From contig JAFGJR010000187.1 in assembly GCA_016928975.1 (NCBI GenBank), positions 1 through 26,226 on the forward strand: a stretch of 26,226 nt of DNA, read 5' to 3'. This DNA is from Sedimentisphaerales bacterium. GTDB taxonomy: Bacteria; Planctomycetota; Phycisphaerae; Sedimentisphaerales; SG8-4. Positions 7,140 through 16,603 of the stretch are shown in pieces; positions within the stretch are counted from its first letter, which is position 1, and every line of letters begins with the position of its first letter. The translations under genes were made by a program, and so were the position numbers. The notes below the pieces were generated by a model. The model worked only from the letters and a program-made list of their open reading frames with translations. It did no database searches and was not told the origin of the DNA.

Positions 7140-9000
7140 AAGCGATCGTGCGAGAGCCGAGACCATCAGACGAACGCTCGAAGCGATTGAGGTGACGAAT
7201 GAGCTGGTGTCCGCGGCCTGTGGAGAGGAAGCCTTGGCGTATCTGGTGGGTCGGAACAATAGAAGGCCCTGTGTCATTCTCGTGGATTTCGATCCGTCGC
7301 GGACGGATCACACCAAGTTCCTCAAAACAATGAAGATGCAGGACGAGCTGAATCGCATTCCGGTGGTGGCCATTGTGGCTTCCCACGAGGAACAGAACGC
7401 CACCGAGGCGTCCGACCTCGGCGCGGCCGCACACATCCTCCCATGCGCGGACCCGAGACAATTTGAAGAGGAGCTCAGGTCCGTCAAATCGTATTGCCTC
7501 GCGTCTGATCCCGCCGAGTCAGGCGAACAGGCGCACACCGCCAGGCGCAGGGTCCTGCTCATCGAAGACGATCCCATGGATCAGATCATCTTCCGAAGAC
7601 ACATCAAAGACGCCGGACTGCCGTATGACTACACCATTGCGGGTTCCGCCGCGGAGGCGCGAACGGCGCTGGAATCTCAGTCCTTCGACATCGTGATTTC
7701 CGACTACATGCTCGGAGACGGCACGGGGTTTGACATCCTGCCTCTGGTGAAGGACGCACCGGTCGTGCTCGTCACCGGGGCAGGCGATGAAGAGATCGCC
7801 GTGAAGGCATGGAAAGCGGGTGCCTACGACTACCTGGCCAAGGACCCGCGCGGTGATCACTTCAAGGCACTGGCCATCACCGTCGAGAATGCGATCGAGC
7901 ATAGACGGGCCCAGAGAGAGGTGGAGTTGCTCTCCGGCGCCATGATGAGCGCGGACGACTGCATTTACATCACCGACATGCTGGGCAGGATCATCTTCGT
8001 CAACAATGCCTTCTGTCGGCTGTATGGCTATGCACGAGACCAGATTCTCGGAAGAGACGCCAGCATCCTCTGGACGGGAGAACAGCACCGTCAGCAGACG
8101 GGCTGCGTCCTGGGAATCCCGACCGCCGGCGGGGGGCGAGCCGTCGGGTTCTATCATGAGCGGCGCGACGGCACAATATTTCCGGTGTCCCTGTGCCGGT
8201 CGATCATCAAGGATGCTCACAACAGGAACGTGGCCGTCGTAGGGATTGCCCGGGACATGTCCGAACGACTGCTTCTCGTGGACGAGTTCCACGACGAGAT
8301 TACGACTCTGGCCGCACGCAGCCGGCAGTGCAACAAGCTGACCCTTGCGGCCTTGGCAACGTTGGGCTCGCTGCTGGCGAGCGACAATGCCGACCGGGCC
8401 CTGCACCTCATCACGGGGCTTTGTGAGACTCTGAAGATCGAGACAGGGGGCACACAATTGGAACGAATAGACGCCAATCTCAGATCGCTGACCGCCCACA
8501 TCGTGGAGACGGTGAAGCCGCTCGCGGCCGGAAAGGACATCCCCTTGGAGAATGACGTGCCCGACGATGGATTGATGGTCCATATGAATCGGGACCATGC
8601 CATCTACGCGCTGACCGGCATTCTCCGCAGTCTCATCGACGTGGTTCCCCCGGGAAGCCCGATCCGTATCCACGCCGAAGACAGAGAAGACGGGGTCATG
8701 CTTGAAGTCCGCAGCAATGAGCCTACGGGAGCAATCGGCAAGGCTCACGAGGCTATGAATGGAACCAACCCGTTTCACGAGCCGCTTGACCCTCATGGCG
8801 ACATAGGGCTCAATCTGTTCGTGGCCAACAGGCTGCTGGAGCTCTACGGCGCCTCCGTGCGAGCAGACGGCGAGGGTCAGCAGACAAGCGGTCTTCTCAT
8901 CACCTTGCCGAGACCCCGTGCGGCCAAAGCGGATCCCTCACCCGTCGGCCTTTCATGGTGTATAGACAACACGCCAAGCCGGGTTCGGTCCAACACGTGA
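7108..9000 (+). CDS. Receiver-receiver-PAS protein with a kinase-like C-terminal domain
   Basis: The 630-residue cytoplasmic protein starts at GTG 7108, chosen for GGAGG at 7097-7101 and because the receiver fold begins at once (QPLKPILLVESD). Receiver 1 (about 5-125) keeps an acceptor-like Asp60 but has only E11/D13 in the acidic pocket and lacks the conserved Lys. Receiver 2 (about 148-265) is intact: E153-D154-D155, Asp199 in ISDYML, Lys245. A PAS domain follows (about 272-390, closing in GIARDMSER). The tail (about 400-610) resembles a helical dimerisation region plus an ATPase-like fold ending in LLITLP, but shows no convincing H box (DEFHDEITTL is the nearest) and no N or G1 box. It overlaps the upstream gene by 32 bp. 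The likely role is a phosphate-receiving scaffold or inhibitor in the same relay. Confidence 0.85.
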   Translation: MQPLKPILLVESDRARAETIRRTLEAIEVTNELVSAACGEEALAYLVGRNNRRPCVILVDFDPSRTDHTKFLKTMKMQDELNRIPVVAIVASHEEQNATEASDLGAAAHILPCADPRQFEEELRSVKSYCLASDPAESGEQAHTARRRVLLIEDDPMDQIIFRRHIKDAGLPYDYTIAGSAAEARTALESQSFDIVISDYMLGDGTGFDILPLVKDAPVVLVTGAGDEEIAVKAWKAGAYDYLAKDPRGDHFKALAITVENAIEHRRAQREVELLSGAMMSADDCIYITDMLGRIIFVNNAFCRLYGYARDQILGRDASILWTGEQHRQQTGCVLGIPTAGGGRAVGFYHERRDGTIFPVSLCRSIIKDAHNRNVAVVGIARDMSERLLLVDEFHDEITTLAARSRQCNKLTLAALATLGSLLASDNADRALHLITGLCETLKIETGGTQLERIDANLRSLTAHIVETVKPLAAGKDIPLENDVPDDGLMVHMNRDHAIYALTGILRSLIDVVPPGSPIRIHAEDREDGVMLEVRSNEPTGAIGKAHEAMNGTNPFHEPLDPHGDIGLNLFVANRLLELYGASVRADGEGQQTSGLLITLPRPRAAKADPSPVGLSWCIDNTPSRVRSNT

Positions 9001-9077
9001 AGCGGGACGTGCAGAATCACGTTCCGGTGGCCGCTGCCCGACGAAGCATCCTATCGGCCTTTGCCTGCCGTGCGGGT

Positions 9078-9872
9078 TCACCTCTTCGTCGTAGCGGTCA
9101 CCAGACCTTTCATGGCCGCAACCTTCACGTGCGCGGGCCGGTCGTCACCCTGGAGCTCCCTATACAAGGCTACTGCCTCGGACTTCTCGCCGTCGGCCAG
9201 CAAGTGCTCGGCACAGATGAGACAGGCGTCCGCCAGCGGGATCTTCATGTTGGCAGGCGCTTTCTTCGCGGACTTGCTCAGTTCCTTGGCCGCCGCCGAC
9301 GTGCCGATCAGACCCAGCGATTGGGCCGCGGCCCGCGCAACCTGGATGTCGGAGTCGCCAAGAAGCTCTGAGATGACTTTGATGCTCTGGGGGTCGCGAC
9401 GTTTGCCCAGCGAGCCGACAATGCCCGGCTTGAGCTTGCTGCTGACCCTCGGCAGCGCCTCCCGCATCGCGTCGACCGCCTTCTCGTCCGGAATACGTTC
9501 CAGCGCGTAGCGCGCGATGTGCGAGGTCTCCTCGGCCGGCAGCAAAGCGGCCAGGGCCTTGATGGACTGGGTCGTGCCCACCACCCTCAGCTTGCGGCAT
9601 ACATAGTCCTGTGCGGACCGCGAGAGACCGCCGACCAGTGCGTCCACCAGGCGTTTCTCCAGCGCCTGCCGTGCAGCGGCATCGCCGTGCGTGGCAATGA
9701 TCGCGTCATCGATCGGCTTCAAGGCCTCACGGTCTGCGCCCCAGTCGTAGGTCTTAAGCGTAGCAAAGGCACTGTCCACCGCGGCGGAATCCGTCTGGGC
9801 AACAGCCCTGGCAGTGGCCAGACCAGCCGCGCCAAACGCCAGGGTCAGTCTCGTAGCTTCTTCACTCGTCAT
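9078..9872 (-). CDS. HEAT-repeat-like protein
   Basis: The 264-residue protein is mostly alpha-helical, with pairs of helices spaced about 30 residues apart (for example SIKALAALLPAEETSHIARYALERI and SIKVISELLGDSDIQVARAAAQSLGLIG), the pattern of HEAT/PBS-lyase repeats that mediate protein binding. ATG 9872 is preferred because AAGGAG lies 8 nt upstream; a TTG at 9908 would overlap the preceding gene. The N-terminal stretch (LTLAFGAAGLATARAVAQ) is a weak signal-peptide candidate. Proteins starting with the same TYDWGADREAL-type segment occur in planctomycetes beside Tat-exported Gfo/Idh oxidoreductases, as here (32 bp apart). Some relatives I recall are longer, so this may be a short version. 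Biochemical function is unknown. Confidence 0.72.
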   Translation of the reverse strand: MTSEEATRLTLAFGAAGLATARAVAQTDSAAVDSAFATLKTYDWGADREALKPIDDAIIATHGDAAARQALEKRLVDALVGGLSRSAQDYVCRKLRVVGTTQSIKALAALLPAEETSHIARYALERIPDEKAVDAMREALPRVSSKLKPGIVGSLGKRRDPQSIKVISELLGDSDIQVARAAAQSLGLIGTSAAAKELSKSAKKAPANMKIPLADACLICAEHLLADGEKSEAVALYRELQGDDRPAHVKVAAMKGLVTATTKR

Positions 9873-9904
9873 GGTCAAATCTCCTTGTCGCAACCATCGC
9901 GTCG

Positions 9905-11188
9905 TCAAATCACCCAGGGCTCTCTTCTTGCGACGTCGACAAGGCGATTGGCTTCGTCGTCGTCAACGAACTGCTGTTTCACCGTGTCCCATCTCAACGA
10001 CCGTTCCAGTTCGTAGGCGATGAGGAACAGGTGGCACACGGTGGCGGTGTGAACCGCGTATTCGATGTCACGGAAGGGCCTTTTGCGCGTCTTGACACAG
10101 TCGATGAAGTCGCCGTAGATGCCGCCGCTTCCGGCGTAGCCCGGAACCGGCTTCGACGGACCTTGCTCGTCCGTGCCTTCCACGTCCAGGTTGCCCCGCC
10201 CCGGGAAGTTGTGGTGAAGAAGCTTGCCGTTCGGATAGCGGCAGGTCGCGAATTTCCAGCCGTTCTCGTTGTGGAAGATGACTTCCTCGGGCTCCACCTC
10301 CCTGACATCAATGGCGAACGTCGCACCGCCGAAATGATGGGCGCCCCAGTCGGTCATGCCGCCGCCGGAGTAGTCCTTGAACGATCGCCAGCTTGTACCG
10401 TCGATGTTGTAACTGCCGCTGCACCGGTGGGGATGGTACGGCGCCCATGGAGCGGGACCCAGCCACATGTCCCAGTCGAAGCCATCAGGGATCGGTTCGG
10501 CTGGCTTGTTGCAGTCCGTTGGGAGCGGGCCCACGTTCACATTGATCGACTTGATTCGCCCCTTGCTCCCACTCCAACAGGCATCGACCGTCTTGCGGTA
10601 GTCCTCCAGCACCCGTTGGCTGCCGCCGGATACGACCCGACTGTAACGCCGGGCGGCATCGATCATCAGCTTGCCCTCGCGGAGCGTCCTGGTCTCGGGT
10701 TTCTGGCAGTAGATGTCCTTTCCGTTGCGGCAAGCGTCGATCACTATGATCGCGTGCCAGTGATCCGGCGTGGCGCAATGCACCGCGTCGATATCGTTGC
10801 GCGCCATGATCTCGCGGTAGTCGTTGTAGGCTTTGCAGTCCTTGTTGCCGTACTTCTCGTTCACATGGTTCATTCGGCCGTCACGAACATCCCTTTTCAC
10901 GTCGCACACGGCGACGTACTGGACATCGCCCCGACCCAGGAATGATTCCAGATCCCCCCCGCCCATATTGCCCAGACCGATGCCGGCCATGACGATCCGG
11001 TTGCTCGGCGCGGTGTTCCCGTCGTTGCCCATCGCGCGTGCCGGGATCAAGTATGGCAGTGCCACCGATGCCGCCGTTGCTTTCAGAAATGCTCTGCGAC
11101 CATACAATGCGCGCCCCTGCTTCACTGGTTTGCCCTTCTGGTTTGCCACGTGCTGATCCTTTCCTGGGGTCGATTCTGACATTGTCAT
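9905..11188 (-). CDS. Tat-exported Gfo/Idh/MocA-family oxidoreductase
   Basis: The 427-residue protein belongs to the NAD(P)-dependent sugar dehydrogenase/oxidoreductase family. A twin-arginine signal (GRRAFLK, Arg31-Arg32, then a hydrophobic stretch to about residue 52) sends it folded across the inner membrane, presumably with bound cofactor. The Rossmann motif GIGLGNMGG is at 69-77. The usual catalytic EKP tripeptide reads QKP here (Gln162-Lys163-Pro164), keeping the lysine. The C-terminal half (WDMWLGPAPWAPYHP, GGMTDWGAHHFGG, and YGDFIDCVKTRKRP near the end) is typical of the planctomycete secreted branch. ATG 11188 gives a slightly longer N-terminus than ATG 11182; neither has a clear Shine-Dalgarno. 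It lies 68 bp after the exporter gene and 32 bp before the HEAT protein, so all three may share a transcript. The substrate cannot be read from sequence. Confidence 0.9.
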   Translation of the reverse strand: MTMSESTPGKDQHVANQKGKPVKQGRALYGRRAFLKATAASVALPYLIPARAMGNDGNTAPSNRIVMAGIGLGNMGGGDLESFLGRGDVQYVAVCDVKRDVRDGRMNHVNEKYGNKDCKAYNDYREIMARNDIDAVHCATPDHWHAIIVIDACRNGKDIYCQKPETRTLREGKLMIDAARRYSRVVSGGSQRVLEDYRKTVDACWSGSKGRIKSINVNVGPLPTDCNKPAEPIPDGFDWDMWLGPAPWAPYHPHRCSGSYNIDGTSWRSFKDYSGGGMTDWGAHHFGGATFAIDVREVEPEEVIFHNENGWKFATCRYPNGKLLHHNFPGRGNLDVEGTDEQGPSKPVPGYAGSGGIYGDFIDCVKTRKRPFRDIEYAVHTATVCHLFLIAYELERSLRWDTVKQQFVDDDEANRLVDVARREPWVI

Positions 11189-11256
11189 CTACACGGTCAT
11201 ACAATACAGCCGTTTCCGTACACCTGCAAGAATCCCACGCGACGCCCCCTGGACGA

Positions 11257-13692
11257 TCAAGAGACATGCGTCTTCAAAGGCACGCTGTCCGCCGTACCTT
11301 CCTTCGTCCGTGCCGCCAGGTCCTCCTTTGTCGGCGGTCTCGACGGCCACCAGTTCCATTGGTCCGCAATCGACATCAGGGCAGGCACCAGCAAGATCCT
11401 CACGACGGTCGCATCGACGAGGATGGCAAATCCCATGATGAAGCCGATCTCGATGAGCGGGACCATGGTGGAGAACATCATGCCGCCGAAGCTCACGATC
11501 ATGATGGCGCCGGCGCCGGTGACAAGCTTGCCCGTGCATTCGAGGCTGTCCTGGATGCCCTCACGGGTGGTGCGCCCCGTCCAGACCGCCTCTTTCACAC
11601 GACTCAATATGAACAGCTCGTAGTCCAGGCCCAGGCCGACAATGACGCAGAACGCAATGATGGGCAGTATCCAGAAAAGGCCCTCAATGTTCTCGATCTG
11701 AGGGATGAGGAATGCCCCCCAGTGATGCAGAAAGACGAGGTCGAACATGCCAAATATGAAGGATATGGTAAGAGCGACAGTGATCAGCAGCCTCAGCGGG
11801 ATGATCGCCGAGCGGAACATCAGTCCTATGATGACGTATATGACCACCAGCACCGCCACGACCATCCAGGGGAAGATCTGAAAGGCACTGTCCACGGTAT
11901 CGAGGCTCTCGGCGGTACGGCAGGCGAACCCCACCTCGGCCGTGTCGCCGTACGCGGTCTGGACATAGTCGCTCCTGGCCTTTTTGAGCCAATTCTTCGC
12001 TTCCTGCGAGAGCGGGTCCACGCTCAGGAACAGGGTGATCTTTATCGCATCCTGGCGCGAGGACACATAGGACCCGAACGCGCGCAGATAGGACTGGGCG
12101 GAAAGGCGGATGCTCTTGTCCAGTTGCTGCAACGCCGCGTTCTGGCGGGCGCCGTCCATCCCGGAGAAGCTCCGAGCGAATGCTATACCTTCATAAGGTA
12201 CGAGATGGCCTTGCATGCAGAGCATGGACATGAGGGACTCGGACTTCACCTCACGATCGTTTTGCAGAGCAGCGATGAACTGCACCGTGGAATTATAGAA
12301 CTCACGGCCCCAGATATCCGCCGGGCTCTTGGGCTTGACCACAATCTCCAGGGGGCTGAGCATGGCGGAGCCGAACTCAGACTTCATTTTCTGATAGGCC
12401 AGGCCGGATGGGGTGTCATAGGGAAGCAGGTCGTCCTGGTTGTCGGAGACGGTCAGGTCGGTGAGTCGCAGCGCAACCGGTATCGCAAGGAGGAGAGTGA
12501 CGATGGTGATCGCGACGGCATACCGTGTTGAGAACGCCCCACTCCTTCGCCAGAAGGAAGGCTTGGTCCTTTTCGCCTCGGCATCCCCACAGGAATCGGT
12601 TCGCGCGTCCCCGACCGTTCCATCCGGGCACAACCAGCCGCCCATGAGAAGCGTAAGGGCCGGCAGAAACACCAGGTTGTTGATCAGGGTCAGACCGACG
12701 ACCAAGGCAATGGCCGAACCGATGCCGCTGATCAGGTCCATCGGGAAGAACACCAGCCCGACGAAAGCGGTCCCCAGCGTCAGAGCGGAGGCGAGTATCG
12801 TGAACCCGGCTCGTTTCACCATAATCTCGGTGGCCACGTGCGGCGAGCGCCCTCGACGACGCTCCTCCTGGAAACGCGACAGCATGAAGACCGAGTAATC
12901 GATTCCCACGCCGAGCCCGAGGCACGACACAATCGTGGGAACGAACGCGAGGACCTGCGTGAACCTGGCGATGACGGATATTATGCCCATGGCGAAGAGC
13001 AGCACTATGCCAATGGCAACAAGAGGAACAGGGACCAGCTTGACGTTGCGGAACAGGAGGAAGAGGACAACGATAATCAGGGGGACTGCGATCACGTTGA
13101 TGCGTTCGATGTCGCGTATCACGATCTTCATCGTGTCCTTGGTCATGGCGGGCTCACAGACAAGGTACGAGGCGTACCCCTGGGGCGTTGCGCGATGCAC
13201 GATGTCCCGCAGTGCGGTCACGATCTCGTTGCCGCGCTGGCCGTAGTTGACCTTCAGGTCGACCAACATGGTGTCGTTGTCCGAGCTTACGAAGTGCATC
13301 TTCGCCGTGGGGTCCTGCTGATCGATCGGGGTGCCCAGCAATAGGAAGTACCCCATGAACGAATCCGGAGCCACCTGTCCTTTCATGACGGGCGAATCAG
13401 TAATGGCCGATACCAGGGCCTTGGTGAACTGGGCCGCTTCCTCCGTGATCACGGTCTGGCCGTTGTCGCGCTGGAGAATGATCACGGTGTTCTCGTATGG
13501 CTCTCTGGCGAACTCCTGCTCGAAGAGATGTCTGGCTTTGGCGGCCCGTGTTCCTTCGGGGGCGTTGTATGCCATTCCCAGGTGGTCAAAGAGGGTCAGA
13601 ACACCAGGTATGGCCGCGACAGCCAACACCAGCCAGAAAAGCAAGACGAGGACTCTGACGCGATTGAGGGATGCAACGTACTTTTTGCTCAA
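11257..13692 (-). CDS. MMPL/RND-superfamily exporter
   Basis: The 811-residue inner-membrane protein has the duplicated RND layout: TM1 (about 14-34), a large periplasmic loop (about 35-205), five clustered helices (about 206-370), a cytoplasmic link, TM7 (about 390-412), a second loop, and five helices (about 629-780). Each helix cluster has the family signature in its second helix: GVGIDYSVFMLSR (about 263-275) and GLGLDYELFILSR (about 688-700), whose aspartates carry protons in this family. MMPL proteins export lipids, hopanoids or lipid-linked molecules using the proton gradient. The only standard start is TTG 13692, with AAGGA almost touching it, so the exact start is uncertain. A TTGACA/TAGAAT promoter lies about 180 bp upstream. 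The substrate is unknown. Confidence 0.9.
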   Translation of the reverse strand: MSKKYVASLNRVRVLVLLFWLVLAVAAIPGVLTLFDHLGMAYNAPEGTRAAKARHLFEQEFAREPYENTVIILQRDNGQTVITEEAAQFTKALVSAITDSPVMKGQVAPDSFMGYFLLLGTPIDQQDPTAKMHFVSSDNDTMLVDLKVNYGQRGNEIVTALRDIVHRATPQGYASYLVCEPAMTKDTMKIVIRDIERINVIAVPLIIVVLFLLFRNVKLVPVPLVAIGIVLLFAMGIISVIARFTQVLAFVPTIVSCLGLGVGIDYSVFMLSRFQEERRRGRSPHVATEIMVKRAGFTILASALTLGTAFVGLVFFPMDLISGIGSAIALVVGLTLINNLVFLPALTLLMGGWLCPDGTVGDARTDSCGDAEAKRTKPSFWRRSGAFSTRYAVAITIVTLLLAIPVALRLTDLTVSDNQDDLLPYDTPSGLAYQKMKSEFGSAMLSPLEIVVKPKSPADIWGREFYNSTVQFIAALQNDREVKSESLMSMLCMQGHLVPYEGIAFARSFSGMDGARQNAALQQLDKSIRLSAQSYLRAFGSYVSSRQDAIKITLFLSVDPLSQEAKNWLKKARSDYVQTAYGDTAEVGFACRTAESLDTVDSAFQIFPWMVVAVLVVIYVIIGLMFRSAIIPLRLLITVALTISFIFGMFDLVFLHHWGAFLIPQIENIEGLFWILPIIAFCVIVGLGLDYELFILSRVKEAVWTGRTTREGIQDSLECTGKLVTGAGAIMIVSFGGMMFSTMVPLIEIGFIMGFAILVDATVVRILLVPALMSIADQWNWWPSRPPTKEDLAARTKEGTADSVPLKTHVS

Positions 13693-13867
13693 GTCCTTGA
13701 AGACTATAGTGTCACCCGGCCTTTCTCACAGGTCAGAAGTGGCGCTGGCGAAGCCAAGGGGCTGGAGAAGCCGCACTCCGGTCCCAGGACCCTCCCACCC
13801 AGTCCACACAGCGATCCGCTGTTACCCCGTCAGGAGCGCATTCGCCCATCTCCTGAGCGGCCCGAGG

Positions 13868-13897
13868 ATTCTACGATGCCCTGTGGAACGTTGTCAA
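13868..13897 (-). promoter_or_regulatory. Sigma-70-type promoter for the MMPL exporter
   Basis: On the minus strand TTGACA (13897 to 13892) is followed after 18 bp by TAGAAT (13873 to 13868), a full-consensus -35 and a 5-of-6 -10. Transcription would start near 13861 and give a leader of about 170 nt before the exporter. The -35 overlaps the end of the GH2 gene, so the exporter can be expressed independently of it. Confidence 0.6.
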
Positions 13898-16545
13898 TGA
13901 GGCAAGGCATCATCTTCACCGCCCAGCGCGACCGTGGCCTCCGTGAGGCCCTCGGACTCGGCCTTCAAGGTGATCGTTCCCGTCTTTCCCGGCTTCGCAC
14001 GGACGATCGCCAGGCACAGGCCGTTGAAGGCATTCCGTTCCTTCGACTGGAAGGACTCGAAGCTCGTCGGATCGCCGTTGTCGGTGGCAACGATCTCGCC
14101 CGGACCGTCGATGGAGAAGCGGATGCGGTCCTTGGAGCGAGGTGCGAGTATGTCGTCCTTGTCCGCAATCGTGATCGTGATGAAGGCTAGATCCCGGCCG
14201 TCAGCAGCAATCGTGCTGCGATCCGCGTTCGCCAGGAGCTTGGCGGCAGCGCCGGCGGTCTTCATCACGTCGGTGGCCCACTCCTTGCCGGCCTTGTAGG
14301 TCACGACCTTCAGCTCACCCGGCTCGTACGTCACCTCGTCCCAGCGGAGGCGGTATTCGTACTGGCCTTTGGTCTTTTTGCCGAGGGACTCACCGTTGAG
14401 GAACAGCTCTGCCTCGTCGCCCGAGGTGAAGACGTGAACCGGTGTGACTTGCCCGACGCGTTCCGGCCAGCTCCAGTGCGGCAGGATATGGGCCATCGGG
14501 AAACCCGGACGCCAGTGCGCCTGGTAGAGATAGAAGCGGTCCTTCTTGAAGCCGGCCAAGTCGATGATGCCGGAATAGGAGCTCCGTGAGGAGTAGAAGG
14601 GTGTCGGCTCGCCGAGATAGTCCCAACCGGTCCAGACGAACTCCCCGCCGACGTACGGATGTTGCTCCTGAGAGGCGAACACCTTGTCCGGCGAAGCGCC
14701 AAAAGCCGCGTGGTACAGCTCATAGGCACTGACGTGATGATTGACCCTGTCTTCGCCGGAATTCGGCCCGACGGCCGCACCATACCCGCCGGCGACAGGG
14801 AAGATGTATTCCCCGCGACTGCTGAACGCGGAGGCTGTTTCGCTGCTCACGATGAGTCTGTCGGGGAGAGCCTGATGAAAGGCCGGGAACTGGCCCGGGA
14901 TATTGCGGATTCCGGCGCCCTGGTAGTTCAGACCGATGACATCGACAGCCGCGGCAAAGGGACTCGCGGCCTTTGCGACGTTCATGGCCGTCGTGGTGGG
15001 ACGCGTGGGATCCTCTTCATGCACGATGTCGCTCAGCTTCTTGGCCATCACTGCGCCGGCGTCACCAGTGAATTGTTCGCCGACCTCATTGCCAACGCTC
15101 CAGATGATCACGGAGGGGCAATTGCGGTCCCACCGGACCATCGCCCGCAAATCCTGCTCGCCCCAGTCCGGAAAGACCAGGTGAGAGTCTAACGGCGTCT
15201 TCCGCCGGACCCACACGTCGAACGCCTCGTCCATGACAAGGAAGCCCATCTTGTCGGCCAGATCAAGAAGCTCCGGCGCCGGCAGGTTGTGGCTGGTGCG
15301 GATGGCGTTGCAGCCCATGTCCATCAACATCTCCAACTGGCGATGCAACGCGCGATAGTTCACCGCCGTCCCCAGCGCTCCCAGATCATGATGATTGCAC
15401 ACGCCATTCAGCAGGACATGCTCGCCATTGATGAAGAAGCCGGCGTCGGGATCGGACTTCAGTGTCCGGATTCCGAAGGGCGTCTCGTACGTGTCCACCA
15501 CCTCGTCTGCCCGTGACACCATCGTCACCGCGACGTAGCGGTTGGGCCGCTGCTGGGGTGGCGGCCCCCAAAGCCTGGGATTGTCGACGGTGCCTTCGCC
15601 TTCGGCCACGGCGCTGCCGCCCGGAGGAATCTCCAGACTCGCGGGCGCGATGCCGGCCGCGACAGTGCCGCTGTTGTGACCGTCCGAATCCAGGGGGAAG
15701 ATTTGTGTAGACACGCGGACAGTCGCGACCTGCGTGGAGCTGTTGTCAACGGTTACCTTCAACCTGACCGTGGCCGCCGCTGACGAAACCTCCGGCGTCG
15801 TCAGGTAGGTTCCCCAATGTCCCACGTGCACCGGCGCCGTCTTCAGGAGCCACACATTGCGATAGATCCCGCCGCCCGGATACCACCGGGATGAATTGGG
15901 TGGATTCTCCAGGCGGATGGCGATCACGTTCTCACCGCCGAACTTGACATACGGGGTCAAATCAACCCGCCATGAGGCGTAGCCGTAGGGCCAGCCGCCG
16001 ACGTATTGGCCGTTCAGCCAGACATTGGCGTAGGACATGGCTCCATCCACGTCCAGGTAGAGCTGCCGACCCCGATCACTCGCCGGCACGGTGAAGTGCT
16101 TGCGATACCAACCGATGCCTGAGAAAGGCAGCTTGCCCGTGCCACCCGGGGCTCTGGGATCGAACGGACCTTCGATCCCCCAGTCGTGCGGGAGGGTCAG
16201 CGATCGCCAGAGTCTGTCATCGAATCCTGGCTGGGTGTACGCAACGTCAGCGCCGAGATTGCCGGCCGGGCGCTTCTTGTTGGCGAGATTCGGGTCCTTC
16301 GTGAAGGAGACGCCGGTCGCCAGAACCCAATCCCGGATATTGTCGTAGCTGAGCTTGCCTGCTGCGCCGTTAGGATCGTCCTTGGCAAAGCGCCAATCCG
16401 CGTTGAAGGAAACCCGTTCCCTGACGGGAGTCTGTGCCGCCCACGATGTCGATGCCAACGTCAGGACCAGGGTAAGCGATATCAACACGCGCCGCCAAAA
16501 CCGGCCCCAGGTCTTCACCACGGCCAGTCCATTCGATTCCTTCAC
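13894..16545 (-). CDS. Secreted glycoside hydrolase family 2 enzyme (beta-galactosidase-like)
   Basis: The 883-residue enzyme should cleave terminal beta-linked sugars outside the cytoplasm. A signal peptide covers about residues 1-37 (basic start, LISLTLVLTLAS core, SWAA|Q). Then follow the GH2 sugar-binding domain (about 45-235; LPHDWGIEGPF, GIGWYRKHF), an immunoglobulin-like domain (about 236-355), the TIM barrel (about 358-655), a DUF4982-type domain (around 695-755; DEAELFLNGESLG) and a final Ig-like GH2 C5-type domain. The acid/base is Glu487 in WSVGNEVGE and the probable nucleophile Glu569 in SSETAS; the barrel ends with GEFVWTGWDYLGEPTPF, as in the Bacteroides-type branch. GTG 16545 is chosen because AAGGA lies 6 nt upstream. 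Beta-galactosidase is the commonest activity; glucuronidase or other specificities are not excluded. Confidence 0.92.
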   Translation of the reverse strand: MKESNGLAVVKTWGRFWRRVLISLTLVLTLASTSWAAQTPVRERVSFNADWRFAKDDPNGAAGKLSYDNIRDWVLATGVSFTKDPNLANKKRPAGNLGADVAYTQPGFDDRLWRSLTLPHDWGIEGPFDPRAPGGTGKLPFSGIGWYRKHFTVPASDRGRQLYLDVDGAMSYANVWLNGQYVGGWPYGYASWRVDLTPYVKFGGENVIAIRLENPPNSSRWYPGGGIYRNVWLLKTAPVHVGHWGTYLTTPEVSSAAATVRLKVTVDNSSTQVATVRVSTQIFPLDSDGHNSGTVAAGIAPASLEIPPGGSAVAEGEGTVDNPRLWGPPPQQRPNRYVAVTMVSRADEVVDTYETPFGIRTLKSDPDAGFFINGEHVLLNGVCNHHDLGALGTAVNYRALHRQLEMLMDMGCNAIRTSHNLPAPELLDLADKMGFLVMDEAFDVWVRRKTPLDSHLVFPDWGEQDLRAMVRWDRNCPSVIIWSVGNEVGEQFTGDAGAVMAKKLSDIVHEEDPTRPTTTAMNVAKAASPFAAAVDVIGLNYQGAGIRNIPGQFPAFHQALPDRLIVSSETASAFSSRGEYIFPVAGGYGAAVGPNSGEDRVNHHVSAYELYHAAFGASPDKVFASQEQHPYVGGEFVWTGWDYLGEPTPFYSSRSSYSGIIDLAGFKKDRFYLYQAHWRPGFPMAHILPHWSWPERVGQVTPVHVFTSGDEAELFLNGESLGKKTKGQYEYRLRWDEVTYEPGELKVVTYKAGKEWATDVMKTAGAAAKLLANADRSTIAADGRDLAFITITIADKDDILAPRSKDRIRFSIDGPGEIVATDNGDPTSFESFQSKERNAFNGLCLAIVRAKPGKTGTITLKAESEGLTEATVALGGEDDALPH

Positions 16546-16603
16546 GACTAGTCCTTCCTATTCAACTCCGCGCGATCCTGGAGGCAACGAAGTGCGGCGG
16601 ACC

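Noticed and set aside
9001..9077. Bidirectional terminator between the convergent signalling and HEAT-repeat genes
   Set aside because: Only short ACGTG/CACGT arms without a T-run were found.
11038..12531. Plus-strand open frame of 497 codons rich in His, Asp and Arg
   Set aside because: It is antisense to the MMPL exporter and the start of the oxidoreductase gene; His/Asp/Arg-rich composition is what the reverse of transmembrane coding DNA gives.
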